A stretch of DNA of 33,639 nucleotides from Nitrospira sp. SG-bin2 (GTDB lineage Bacteria; Nitrospirota; Nitrospiria; Nitrospirales; Nitrospiraceae), in NCBI GenBank assembly GCA_002083405.1, contig LVWT01000011.1:1-33639 (forward strand), read 5' to 3'. This document shows, one piece after another, positions 1 through 6,763 of this stretch; position 1 is the stretch's first letter; each line of letters begins with the position of its first letter. Made by a program: the position numbers and the translations under genes. The notes beneath the pieces were generated by a model. It had not been told where the DNA came from. It saw only the letters and a program-made list of their open reading frames with translations, and ran no database searches.

Positions 1-219
1 ACCACACTGTCCGATTTTCCGGAGCCCCCTCTGATTAGCCTTAATCTGAATAGTGGTTGGCCGCGCAAGTTTGGGCGAGTAGGCTACAAGATCAACACCG
101 GTGTCTGTCGACATTGGCGCGGACTCAACGCCGCGAAGAAGAAGCAGGTATTGCACCAGCAATTCTCCACATTTCCCAATCTGTGCTTTCGCGAGTACCA
201 CGGTCACACCTCTTGGCAT
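1..219 (-). CDS. partial cassette protein, PD-(D/E)XK nuclease-like
   Basis: The reading frame is open from an ATG at 219-217 to the window edge and gives 73 residues without a stop. It contains a GEL motif near residue 19, then GVDLVAY (Asp43) followed by IQIKAN (Gln58, Lys60). This E...D...QxK layout is that of PD-(D/E)XK restriction-like nucleases, with Q in place of the usual D/E. Such small uncharacterised proteins are often found in integron cassettes. The ATG overlaps the core of the attC-like site at 218-290, so no ribosome binding site fits in front of it; a GTG about four codons further in is an alternative start. The C-terminus is outside the window. Frame and motif are seen; nuclease activity is inferred. 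Confidence 0.6.
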   Translation of the reverse strand, partial: MPRGVTVVLAKAQIGKCGELLVQYLLLLRGVESAPMSTDTGVDLVAYSPKLARPTTIQIKANQRGLRKIGQCG

Positions 220-290
220 TTAACGTATGACTAACCGCGCTGCGCGGCTCTATCGCGCAGCACCTGCGACGGAAGGAAGCGAGGTTGCGC
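218..290 (-). other. attC-like integron recombination site 1
   Basis: The plus-strand left box ATTTAAC (218-224) is a perfect RYYYAAC. The right box GTTGCGC (284-290) matches GTTRRRY at six of seven positions. Between them an inverted repeat GCTGCGCG / CGCGCAGC around 239-260 would form the upper stem of a folded attC. The site lies between the stop of the HNH gene and the ATG of the leftmost gene, as expected for a cassette junction read on the minus strand. Confidence 0.65.
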
Positions 291-296
291 ACCAGG

Positions 297-869
297 CTAG
301 AGCGCTTTGTATGCATTGGCAACCCCAGCATTAATCTTGGCTGCAAGCTCCTGCGATTCGCGCATGAGGGACTGCACTCGCTCCAGATTATTTTGGTGCT
401 GCGCCCAGAGATCCTCCCCAACAATGACGGCAAAATCCATTTTTGTCGGAGCCTTTGAATTCTCGTAAGTCTCCAACCGTTTGACTCGTTCTGGGACATC
501 TTTAATGCCGCGTGTCGTTGGCGACAGTTTCGCGCTACTGAGCATCCAGACTTTCCATTCTTTGTTGCCCTTTGACTGATTGCACTTTCCGCAGGATGGC
601 ACGAGGTTGTGGATTTCCGAGATATACCCAGTTGGCTTCTTACCTTTAACAAGCGGTCGGAGGTGATCCCATTCCGAAGCAACACTGCCACAATATGCGC
701 ACTGAAATGTTTCAGGGGTCATCCCAAGTATTTCCAAGGCCCGCCTGACTTCTTCCGCAGTGGGCGGTACGACGGGAATTATGGAATTGATGAACGCGTT
801 AGTAATGCTTGAAGATCGCCCAGTGATCTTCATCGGGGTTGGCATTCGAAACAACGATGAGTAGTCCAT
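297..869 (-). CDS. HNH endonuclease family protein (cassette gene)
   Basis: This 190-residue protein has a C-terminal-half HNH/zinc-finger nuclease module: CAYC at about residue 58, then WDHLRPLV carrying the catalytic His, then NLVPSCGKCNQSKGN with the second CxxC and the Asn/Lys region. The two CxxC pairs bracket the HNH core as in the McrA/HNH_5 type. The first 50 residues match nothing I recognise, and the last 80 are helical and charged. The gene sits alone between two attC-like sites. There is no strong ribosome binding site; ATG at 869 is used here and an internal ATG eight codons later is possible. Likely a DNA-cleaving defence or stress protein; the target is unknown. Confidence 0.8.
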   Translation of the reverse strand: MDYSSLFRMPTPMKITGRSSSITNAFINSIIPVVPPTAEEVRRALEILGMTPETFQCAYCGSVASEWDHLRPLVKGKKPTGYISEIHNLVPSCGKCNQSKGNKEWKVWMLSSAKLSPTTRGIKDVPERVKRLETYENSKAPTKMDFAVIVGEDLWAQHQNNLERVQSLMRESQELAAKINAGVANAYKAL

Positions 870-879
870 AGGGGTCGTG

Positions 880-937
880 CTCTAACGCTCAGGTTCAGGC
901 ACGGCGGCGCGTTAGCGCCTGCACCCCGTTGTTGGGC
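880..937 (-). other. attC-like integron recombination site 2
   Basis: Read on the minus strand the site starts with GCCCAAC, a perfect RYYYAAC (revcomp of 931-937), and ends with GCGTTAGAG (revcomp of 880-888). The centre is the perfect stem GGCGC / GCGCC (906-910 and 915-919) around a four-base loop. Size (58 bp), box order and position directly behind the DUF4145 stop codon fit a short attC. This is the clearest of the three sites. Confidence 0.8.
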
Positions 938-943
938 CTGCTG

Positions 944-1492
944 CTACTTTGTTGGAACACGGGCGGGAAACTCATAGATAAACTTTAAGAGCATTTCTGA
1001 AAAAGAGATTAACTCAACAGCATCTTCAGCCGACATGAGAACGATTTCATGAGTTGCCTCGTTACCCTTCTTCCGAATGTGATCCACCCACCCTTTTCCA
1101 TTCGGTGGAACATAGCCGTTATTTGCCAGGTACTCTACATAGAAGATGAATGATTTGCCTGGCTCTGCTTTCTGCTCCACAGCTATGTGCATGAGCAGCT
1201 TTCGACACGCGAGAACCGCCGCCGTAAACGCATTAACTGCAACGCAACGACGTGCCTCGTTGTAAATGGTCTCCAATTCCTTGGGAAGGGAACTAACATC
1301 ATTACCAGGAGCAATGCCTGGTGTCTGATTACCGGACGCATCGAAAAATGACGGTTTATTGCAGTGCGGACATAGGTAGGCCCGGAATGCTCGATCTTTG
1401 TCATAGAACCCCTTATCGGTTGCAACAATATTGCCGCAGTATCCGCAACGATACTTGCGTGATTCAATTTGACTCTGATTGATCCAAGCCAT
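944..1492 (-). CDS. DUF4145 domain-containing protein (cassette gene)
   Basis: The protein opens with a two-knuckle zinc ribbon, CGYC and CPHC separated by about 22 residues. It continues with a helical DUF4145 domain (about residues 70-180), seen in LETIYNEARRCVA, AVLACRKLLMHIA and GNEATHE. DUF4145 is a HEPN-superfamily domain often found in restriction, toxin and phage-defence contexts. The Arg of the RNase motif is not clearly kept, so catalysis is uncertain. I start at ATG 1492, which has GGAG five bases upstream; a GTG two codons earlier is also open. It stands alone between two attC-like sites, with no promoter of its own visible. Confidence 0.8.
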   Translation of the reverse strand: MAWINQSQIESRKYRCGYCGNIVATDKGFYDKDRAFRAYLCPHCNKPSFFDASGNQTPGIAPGNDVSSLPKELETIYNEARRCVAVNAFTAAVLACRKLLMHIAVEQKAEPGKSFIFYVEYLANNGYVPPNGKGWVDHIRKKGNEATHEIVLMSAEDAVELISFSEMLLKFIYEFPARVPTK

Positions 1493-1510
1493 TACCACTC
1501 CAATTTTGAG

Positions 1511-1591
1511 GCCTAATGTTGCGCATGAACGGCGAGCGGAACCGGCGCAAAGCGCTGACGTAGCGAATCCGACTCGGCGCGCTTGTTAGCG
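1511..1591 (-). other. degenerate attC-like site 3
   Basis: The outer boxes are GCCTAAT (1511-1517, one mismatch to RYYYAAC) and GTTAGCG (1585-1591, two mismatches to GTTRRRY). Between them CGAG-C-GGA (about 1533-1540) pairs with TCC-GA-CTCG (about 1568-1576), leaving unpaired bases in the stem, as in attC folds with extrahelical bases. The right box overlaps the stop codon of the 1586-2056 gene. Position and architecture fit, but the boxes have drifted, so confidence is lower than for site 2. Confidence 0.5.
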
Positions 1592-2056
1592 CTTACGTTC
1601 TTTGAGCAGAAACTGCTGGTCATAGAGGCCAACCAAAGTGGTGATAAACTTCCGCGCGCACTCAATATGCTCCTTTGCCTCGCCCTCATTACAAAACTCT
1701 CCTTGGTGCACGATTGTGTTTCTCTTTAAATTGACTTTGTCCGCAAGCGCTTTGAGCCTCTTCATCTTTTTGTGCTTCTTGTGACTTCCTTCCGATAACG
1801 GAACAAGCAAGCGATCAAGTTTCCCCGCCAATCCATTTGCCCAGCGCAACAAATTGTTTATGAAATTCGCGTTCAGTTTACTTCTTGCTTCGAATTCTCT
1901 CCGGATGGCGAAATTTGCAGCGATTTCTGCTGCCGTTGCCGCTCGGACAATGGCTGACGACCATTCCTCCCGACTATGTAGACCGGACAGCTTTCGCCAT
2001 TGTTTTTCAAGCTTCTCTAGATCCGTCAACTCAACATATGGTTTCTTCGGTGCCAT
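1586..2056 (-). CDS. HEPN-like protein with RNxxxH motif (cassette gene)
   Basis: This 156-residue, highly charged, mostly helical protein has no signal peptide or membrane segment. Near residue 113 it carries RNTIVH followed by a Gly-containing turn and a final helix (EAKEHIECARKFI). R-N-x-x-x-H is the canonical HEPN ribonuclease motif, and its place before the last helix is also typical. HEPN proteins act as RNases in toxin-antitoxin and abortive-infection systems, often with an MNT partner; none is visible here. A basic stretch (SHKKHKKMKRLK) precedes the motif. It is the right-most gene of the array and has no clear ribosome binding site. The motif is seen; RNase function is inferred. Confidence 0.6.
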   Translation of the reverse strand: MAPKKPYVELTDLEKLEKQWRKLSGLHSREEWSSAIVRAATAAEIAANFAIRREFEARSKLNANFINNLLRWANGLAGKLDRLLVPLSEGSHKKHKKMKRLKALADKVNLKRNTIVHQGEFCNEGEAKEHIECARKFITTLVGLYDQQFLLKERKR

Positions 2057-2069
2057 GTGTACTTCGTGA

Positions 2070-2088
2070 GTGCTAACAGTGTTTAGCG
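2070..2088. other. possible decayed attC or cassette-array boundary
   Basis: The near-palindrome GCTAACAGTGTTTAGC lies 14 bases upstream of the HEPN-like gene and contains AAC and GTT core-like halves back to back. A full attC fold cannot be drawn here. It may be the remains of a recombination site or the outer end of the array. Confidence 0.25.
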
Positions 2089-2180
2089 CCGATCCTTATA
2101 AGATCCGTGTAACACGCTACTTTGGTTTGTGAACCATACGCCATGACTGATGCCGTTTCAATGGGTTGTGACGGTGGAAG

Positions 2181-2281
2181 CATGTACCAAGCACTATCCT
2201 CGACACAAACCCTAATCAGTCCCGCATGCGGGGTGCGGGGTGCGCGAGCACAGGAGACCACCAGCCCCCTTCCCCTCTGCC
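2181..2281 (+). repeat. intergenic direct repeat, copy A
   Basis: The segment from CATGTACCAAGCAC through CAGTCCCGCATGCGGGG to GCACAGGAGACC recurs at 2448-2548 with about four fifths identity. Copy A has an internal duplication of GGGGTGC that copy B lacks. No gene is visible in 2057-2624; the open frames there are repeat-derived and share no family features. Confidence 0.75.
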
Positions 2282-2416
2282 AATCACCAACCATCTCTCT
2301 CTACCTCGTCCTCCTTTAATTCAATAGGACGGCGCCCGCGATTGCCTACCACCGCGCCCATTGAGCGAGCACCGACCGCCATCGCCCTCTGCCTCTCCCT
2401 CCTTTCCTTTCTTTCA

Positions 2417-2536
2417 GGAGAGGGGACTCATGGTCTCCTATTTGCGCGCATGCACCGAGCACCGCCCTCGATATAAATTCTGACCAGTCCCGCGTGCGGG
2501 GTGCGCGAGCACAGGAGACCATGAGCCCCCTCTCCT
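2417..2536. repeat. inverted repeat overlapping copy B
   Basis: The arm 2417-2449 (AGGAGAGGGG...TCATGGTCTCCT...GCGCGC) is nearly the reverse complement of 2502-2536. The two could form a long hairpin with a roughly 50-base loop just upstream of the prenyl synthase gene. The right arm is part of direct-repeat copy B. Confidence 0.7.
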
Positions 2537-2548
2537 GTCCCTCCCCCG
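2448..2548 (+). repeat. intergenic direct repeat, copy B
   Basis: Second copy of the repeat at 2181-2281, about 267 bp downstream in the same orientation. It ends in a C/T-rich run shortly before the prenyl synthase gene. It shares CAGTCCCGC, TGCGGGGTGCGCGAGC and ACAGGAGACC with copy A. Confidence 0.75.
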
Positions 2549-2624
2549 TTTGACTCATCCCCAAATCGTTTGTTACTCTCCGCGCGGGTCGGAAATTTTC
2601 TCAACAAGAGTCGATTCACGCCTT

Positions 2625-3515
2625 ATGAACATCAAAGACTACCTCGAACAAAAGCGGATCGCCGTCGATCGCTTCCTCGACGAAGTGACGCCACCGGCCG
2701 TCACGCCGCCGACGACGCTGCATGAGAGCATGCGCTACAGCCTCATGGCGGGCGGCAAACGCGTTCGGCCGATTCTGACGATCGCGGCAGCGGAAGCGCT
2801 GGGCCAAACGCCGCCCGGCCTCATGGCGGTCGCCTGTTCACTGGAACTGATCCATACCTATTCATTGATTCACGACGACCTGCCCTCGATGGACAACGAC
2901 GACTTCCGCCGGGGCAAGCCGACGAACCATAAAGTGTATGGCGAAGCGATGGCCATCCTCGCGGGCGACGCGCTGTTGACGATGGCCTTCGACCTCATCA
3001 GCAGACCCGATCTGATGAAGGGCGTCGATCCGGTGCGCCAGGTCCGGATGATTCAAGAGTTGGCCTTCGGCTCCGGCAACCTCGGCATGGTCGGGGGACA
3101 AGTCTTCGACATCCAAGCCGAAAACAAAGACATCGACCTCCCCACCCTTCAGAACATCCATAAGCACAAGACCGGCATGTTGATCCGCGCCGCCGTCCGC
3201 ATGGGCGCCATTGCCTCCGGGGCCAGCGACCGCCAACTCGATGAGATGACCGGCTATGCCGAAGACATCGGTCTGGCGTTTCAAATTGCCGACGATGTGC
3301 TGAACGTGACGGGCACGCGCGAGGAACTGGGCAAGAACCCGAACACCGACGCGGAGCGCGGCAAGAAAACCTACCCGACGTTCTATGGAACCGAGGGAGC
3401 CAGCAAGCTGGCGGACGACTGTGTCGCTCGCGCCATCGGACGCCTGGATTCGTTCGGCCCGTCCGCCGATGCCTTGCGCGGAATCGCGCGATATATCACC
3501 TCGCGGAAAAACTGA
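2625..3515 (+). CDS. ispA: polyprenyl (farnesyl/geranylgeranyl) diphosphate synthase
   Basis: Trans-prenyltransferase that condenses isopentenyl diphosphate with allylic diphosphates in the cytoplasm, feeding hopanoids, carotenoids and quinones. The 296-residue product has the substrate Lys/Arg region GGKRVRP (43-49). The first Asp-rich motif is DDLPSMD (84-90), extended as in bacterial type II FPP synthases. The second is ADDVLN (222-227), where the last Asp of DDxxD is replaced by Asn, followed by LGKNPNTDAERGKKTYP. The frame is open from 2550, but homology begins at the ATG at 2625; the upstream codons run through repeat DNA. hpnA- and cruF-like genes follow, suggesting an isoprenoid theme. 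Chain length cannot be decided by eye. Confidence 0.92.
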   Translation: MNIKDYLEQKRIAVDRFLDEVTPPAVTPPTTLHESMRYSLMAGGKRVRPILTIAAAEALGQTPPGLMAVACSLELIHTYSLIHDDLPSMDNDDFRRGKPTNHKVYGEAMAILAGDALLTMAFDLISRPDLMKGVDPVRQVRMIQELAFGSGNLGMVGGQVFDIQAENKDIDLPTLQNIHKHKTGMLIRAAVRMGAIASGASDRQLDEMTGYAEDIGLAFQIADDVLNVTGTREELGKNPNTDAERGKKTYPTFYGTEGASKLADDCVARAIGRLDSFGPSADALRGIARYITSRKN

Positions 3516-3522
3516 TCGTAAG

Positions 3523-3617
3523 GCGTGAAACGTAAAACGTGAGACGTCACCTCAGCAAGGCGCCCGAGCCTCCGACCCAAGCCACCCCTTTCACCTTTCA
3601 CCTTTTACCTTTCACGC
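3523..3617. repeat. inverted repeat built from GTGAAA-type units
   Basis: The left arm (3523-3549) begins GCGTGAAACGTAAAACGTGA. The right arm (3588-3617) is close to its reverse complement, TCACCTTTCACCTTTTACC then TTTCACGC. Each arm consists of near-repeats of about 7-8 bases. The pair fills the ispA-hpnA gap and could fold into one hairpin. It ends about 7 bases before the hpnA start codon. Confidence 0.7.
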
Positions 3618-3624
3618 TCACAGC

Positions 3625-4608
3625 ATGAGAGCCCTCGTCACAGGTGCGACAGGATTCGTCGGAGCGGCAGTTGTCCGTGCGCTGATCAAAGCCGGCGTCG
3701 ACGTGCGTGTGCTTTCCCGTCGCGACAGCGATGTCTCGAATCTTCAATCACTCACAGTCGATTATGCCTACGGCGATCTCCGGGATAACGTTTCCCTGCG
3801 CAAGGCCCTAGCCGGGTGCGGGCAGCTCTACCATGTGGCCGCGCATTACGCCCTCTGGGCCAAAGACCCTGCTATTTTTTATGGTGTGAACGTTGACGGC
3901 ACGAAGAATCTCCTGGAAGCCGCGCGCGAGGTGGGGACGGAGCGCATCGTCTACTGCAGCACGATCGGCGCGATCGGACTGCCTCCCGATGGAGGCCCGG
4001 GCACCGAAGACACGCCTGTCTCGCTGTCGCAGATGGCGGGGCATTACAAACGATCAAAGTACCTTGCCGAGCAGGAAGTCTTGCGGATGGCGAATGAAGG
4101 GCTGCCAGTCGTGATTGTGAATCCCAGCGCGCCGGTCGGCGAAGGCGACGTGAAGCCCACGCCGACAGGCCAGATGATCGTCGACTTCATGAAGGGCCGG
4201 ATGCCTGCCTACATTGAAACCGGCATGAATATTGTGGATGTCGATGACGTTGCAGCAGGCCATTTGCTGGCGATGCAGAAAGGCCGTATCGGCGAACGAT
4301 ACATCCTCGGTTGCAAGAATTTGTTGCTGCGCGAGGTGTTCGAGATCCTGAGCAAGCTGACCGGCATCAAGGCGCCTTCTATCAAGCTGCCCCGATCAGC
4401 CGTGCTGCCCCTCGCCTATGCCAATCACTGGCTTGCGAACCTGACCGGGCGTCCACCGCGCATCCCGCTCGAAGGTGTCAAGATGGCCAAGTACAAAATG
4501 CACTACGACTGCAGCAAGGCGATCCGCGAACTCGGCATTCCCCAAGCCCCGCCGGAAGTCGCGCTGGGAAAGGCCGTGCATTGGTTCAAATCCCACGGCT
4601 ACGCTTAG
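3625..4608 (+). CDS. hpnA: NAD-dependent epimerase/dehydratase, HpnA-like
   Basis: Extended short-chain dehydrogenase of 327 residues. It has the nucleotide-binding motif TGATGFVG (6-13), the active-site Tyr141-x3-Lys145 in HYKRSKYLAEQ, an upstream CST segment for the catalytic Ser/Thr, and the NPSAPVGEGD loop typical of hopanoid-associated sugar epimerases. HpnA-type proteins occur with hopanoid genes; the exact substrate is debated. The only isoprenoid gene next to it here is ispA, and no squalene-hopene cyclase is in the window. The start is the ATG at 3625, right after an inverted repeat. The stop codon lies inside the left end of the mobile repeat at 4605-4810. Confidence 0.88.
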   Translation: MRALVTGATGFVGAAVVRALIKAGVDVRVLSRRDSDVSNLQSLTVDYAYGDLRDNVSLRKALAGCGQLYHVAAHYALWAKDPAIFYGVNVDGTKNLLEAAREVGTERIVYCSTIGAIGLPPDGGPGTEDTPVSLSQMAGHYKRSKYLAEQEVLRMANEGLPVVIVNPSAPVGEGDVKPTPTGQMIVDFMKGRMPAYIETGMNIVDVDDVAAGHLLAMQKGRIGERYILGCKNLLLREVFEILSKLTGIKAPSIKLPRSAVLPLAYANHWLANLTGRPPRIPLEGVKMAKYKMHYDCSKAIRELGIPQAPPEVALGKAVHWFKSHGYA

Positions 4609-4810
4609 CAGGATGCTGAAAAAGTCCCCCAGCGGCGTTCTCGCATCGCTCAGAGGCTCAACGTACCGAAGCGTACGCCTCGCCTCTTCGCTCGCTGCGG
4701 CCTTGCTGGATGGCCTTTTTGAGCATCCTGTGGTTATTGTGCCATCCATGCCATACGTAAGACTTCAGCGGCATTTTATGAATACACCGAGTTTTTCCGC
4801 AGCCTGCTAA
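4605..4810 (+). mobile_element. MITE-like element, copy 1
   Basis: The 206-bp segment has imperfect terminal inverted repeats: TTAGCAGGATGCTGAAAAAG at the left (4605-4624), and the reverse complement of 4791-4810 reads TTAGCAGGCTGCGGAAAAAC. A second internal arm, CTTTTTGAGCATCCT (4715-4729), also pairs with the left end. No transposase is encoded. The stop codon of hpnA is formed by the element's own TTAG. A related copy lies reversed at 18236-18446, sharing the 21-base core around 4659-4679 exactly. I believe similar repeats are common in Nitrospira, from memory only. Confidence 0.75.
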
Positions 4811-4891
4811 CCCGTACACACCACGCAATCTTGAAACCACGCGGACGGGAGTGTTACCGTTTCCACCACGCTTCTAGCAACGCCACTATCG

Positions 4892-5734
4892 ATGGATATT
4901 CTTGTTCTGTTCTTGAAAACGATCGCGCTTCGCCCGTACGTCTTCCTTTTCCTTGCCGCATTTCTCTTCTCCGCCATCAAGCTGATCGGGTGGCCTCGCA
5001 CATGGCGCTTCTGGCTGATCAGCTGGATCACAGCCTTTGTGTGCGAGTACTCCTCGACGCGCACAGGAATTCCGTTCGGCTGGTATTTCTACAACGGCTC
5101 GACGGTCGGACAAGAGCTGTATTTCTCCGACGTGCCGTTTATGGATTCCATCTCCTTCAGTTTCCTCCTCTATGCCGCCTACTGTGTGGCGCTCTGTTTC
5201 TTCCTCCCCATCGAGCCATCCGCACCGTCCACCGGAATCGGATTGAAACGGCTGCGATTCAATGTCCCGGCACGAACAGGCTGGCCCGCGTTGCTTGTGA
5301 CAGCCTGTTTGTTTGCCTTCATCGACATGGTGATCGATCCGGTGGCCCTGCGCGGCGACCGTTGGTTCTTGGGCAAGATCTACTACTATCCCGACCCTGG
5401 CTGGCACTTCGGCGTGCCGATGACCAACTATATCGGCTGGGCTGTGGTGGGATTCCTTTCTCTCGCCATCTATTTCCCATTGGACCGACGGCTCCCTGCC
5501 CTCCCGCCACATCAGGCAACCACGTACCGGCTCTTGCTCGGCATCGGCCTCTATTATGGAGTGCTGGCCTTCAATCTCGGCATGACCTTCTGGATCGATG
5601 AATGGTTCATGGGCCTAAGCGGACTGCTGATGCACCTGCCGGTGCTCGCGCTCGTCATCTACCGTCTTATGAATCTTCCCTCCACTTCCTCCACCGCCTC
5701 CTCAAGTGGCATTCGCTCAGAAGAATTTGTATAG
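4892..5734 (+). CDS. cruF: carotenoid biosynthesis protein, CruF-like hydratase
   Basis: The 280-residue integral membrane protein has about seven hydrophobic segments. It carries family-typical stretches: TAFVCEYSSTRTGIPFGWYFY near residue 50, PFMDSISFSFLLY, FAFIDMVIDPVALRGDRWFLGKIYYYPDPGWHFGVPMTNYIGW near 150, and LNLGMTFWIDEW-like residues near the C-terminus. These fit the DUF422/CruF family, which hydrates the psi-end of acyclic or monocyclic carotenoids. Conserved Glu and Asp in the membrane segments probably take part in catalysis. The ATG at 4892 has a weak ribosome binding site. It lies downstream of a mobile repeat, so co-transcription with hpnA is uncertain. The true carotenoid substrate is unknown. 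Confidence 0.85.
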   Translation: MDILVLFLKTIALRPYVFLFLAAFLFSAIKLIGWPRTWRFWLISWITAFVCEYSSTRTGIPFGWYFYNGSTVGQELYFSDVPFMDSISFSFLLYAAYCVALCFFLPIEPSAPSTGIGLKRLRFNVPARTGWPALLVTACLFAFIDMVIDPVALRGDRWFLGKIYYYPDPGWHFGVPMTNYIGWAVVGFLSLAIYFPLDRRLPALPPHQATTYRLLLGIGLYYGVLAFNLGMTFWIDEWFMGLSGLLMHLPVLALVIYRLMNLPSTSSTASSSGIRSEEFV

Positions 5735-5853
5735 TGGTCGGACGATCGCGGCAGGCTGGGATCAAGGTTACGGTACAGCGAAGCGTTCAATTTGCGGTAT
5801 CTTAGCCTCACCCTTAGCCTTGATCTTCACACAGGTGATGGCCTTGCGATGGA

Positions 5854-6207
5854 ATGAGTGCATACCCCGGAGTACGAAGACTTATGGTTATCGGCATTGT
5901 GCTGCTCGGATTTCTGTTGACGGCGACAACGGTGTCTGCGGAGAAAGCCATCATCTTGCATGTCGTCGGCACTGTAACGGCAATCGACAAGAAACACATT
6001 GCCGTCAAAACGACCGGTAAGACTGCGCCGGTTTCGGTAAAACTGACGAAACAGGTGCGGTTCAAAGACAAAAATCGCCCGGGATCGAATGAACCGCCGG
6101 TAGTGGGCGACCATGTCATCATCGAAGCGAAGAAAGAGAACAAGGCCCTCTTCGCGACGGTCGTTCATTACTCAGCCATGAGAAAGGCTACGGCGACCGC
6201 CCAGTAG
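5854..6207 (+). CDS. small exported protein with OB-fold-like domain
   Basis: The 117-residue protein has an N-terminal signal peptide (VIGIVLLGFLLTATTVSA) cleaved near AEK. The mature part is a short beta-rich basic domain beginning VVGTVTAIDKKHIAVKT, with a later VVGDHVIIEAKK strand. The pattern resembles DUF5666-type periplasmic beta domains, but the match is by eye only. Start could be ATG 5854 or ATG 5884; the second places the signal peptide right at the N-terminus. The next gene begins 7 bases after the stop, suggesting co-transcription. Function unknown. Confidence 0.7.
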   Translation: MSAYPGVRRLMVIGIVLLGFLLTATTVSAEKAIILHVVGTVTAIDKKHIAVKTTGKTAPVSVKLTKQVRFKDKNRPGSNEPPVVGDHVIIEAKKENKALFATVVHYSAMRKATATAQ

Positions 6208-6214
6208 TACCACC

Positions 6215-6670
6215 ATGCGATTCACACGTGTGATCCACGAGTCTCCCTTCCACGGCGGGCTGCGCAACGCCATAACGAGAGTGCTGATCACCGGCGTCGC
6301 CGTATTTCTGGCCGTCACAACCGTCCCGGGCCTGGAAGCGGATAGCCTCACGGCGGGAGTCGCCGCCGTGCTGGTGCTGACCATCCTCAATCTGATCCTG
6401 CGCCCCATCCTCTTCGTCTTGACCCTGCCCTTGATCGTGTTTTCTCTGGGACTCTTTCTGGTCGTGCTGAACGCGCTGCTGCTCGAATTGACGGCCTACC
6501 TTGTGAAGGGATTCACCGTCTCGGGATTCTGGCCCGCGGCCGGCGGCGCGCTGGTCATCAGCATCGTCACCACCGTCCTCAACAGCTGGACCGTGGACCG
6601 CCGTCGTATCGAACCGGCCGATCCGCCAATGGAAGTTCGCCGCCCTCCCAAGGTCATCAATCCCGATTGA
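6215..6670 (+). CDS. phage holin family (YvlD-type) membrane protein
   Basis: The 151-residue protein has four hydrophobic segments: ITRVLITGVAVFLAV, TAGVAAVLVLTILNLILRPILFVLTLP, FSLGLFLVVLNALLLELTAYLV and AAGGALVISIVTTVLNSW. The N-L-I-L-R-P-I-L sequence followed by a Leu-Pro turn is the hallmark of the Phage_holin_4_2/YvlD family (formerly DUF360). Despite the name these are widespread chromosomal membrane proteins, often linked to envelope stress. The charged tail is cytoplasmic or periplasmic. It starts 7 bases after the preceding exported-protein gene. Confidence 0.85.
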   Translation: MRFTRVIHESPFHGGLRNAITRVLITGVAVFLAVTTVPGLEADSLTAGVAAVLVLTILNLILRPILFVLTLPLIVFSLGLFLVVLNALLLELTAYLVKGFTVSGFWPAAGGALVISIVTTVLNSWTVDRRRIEPADPPMEVRRPPKVINPD

Positions 6671-6763
6671 GTCCCTGAGAGACATTCGTCGGCGATGGGA
6701 TGATTCAGTAGCTATTCCTAAACGATCCGGCTACAATGCCGCCGCGATACTGTCGATGAACCT

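Noticed and set aside
2122..2564. Several 60-80 codon frames on both strands in the repeat patch.
   Set aside because: They are products of the repeated sequence and share no protein features.
2070..2624. intI integrase gene or attI site beside the cassette array.
   Set aside because: No open frame of adequate length with tyrosine recombinase motifs lies there; the true platform, if any, would be outside the window.
4831..5601. 256-codon plus-strand frame overlapping the CruF-like gene.
   Set aside because: It is in another frame of a recognised membrane-protein gene, with an Arg/His/Cys-rich product typical of a shadow frame.
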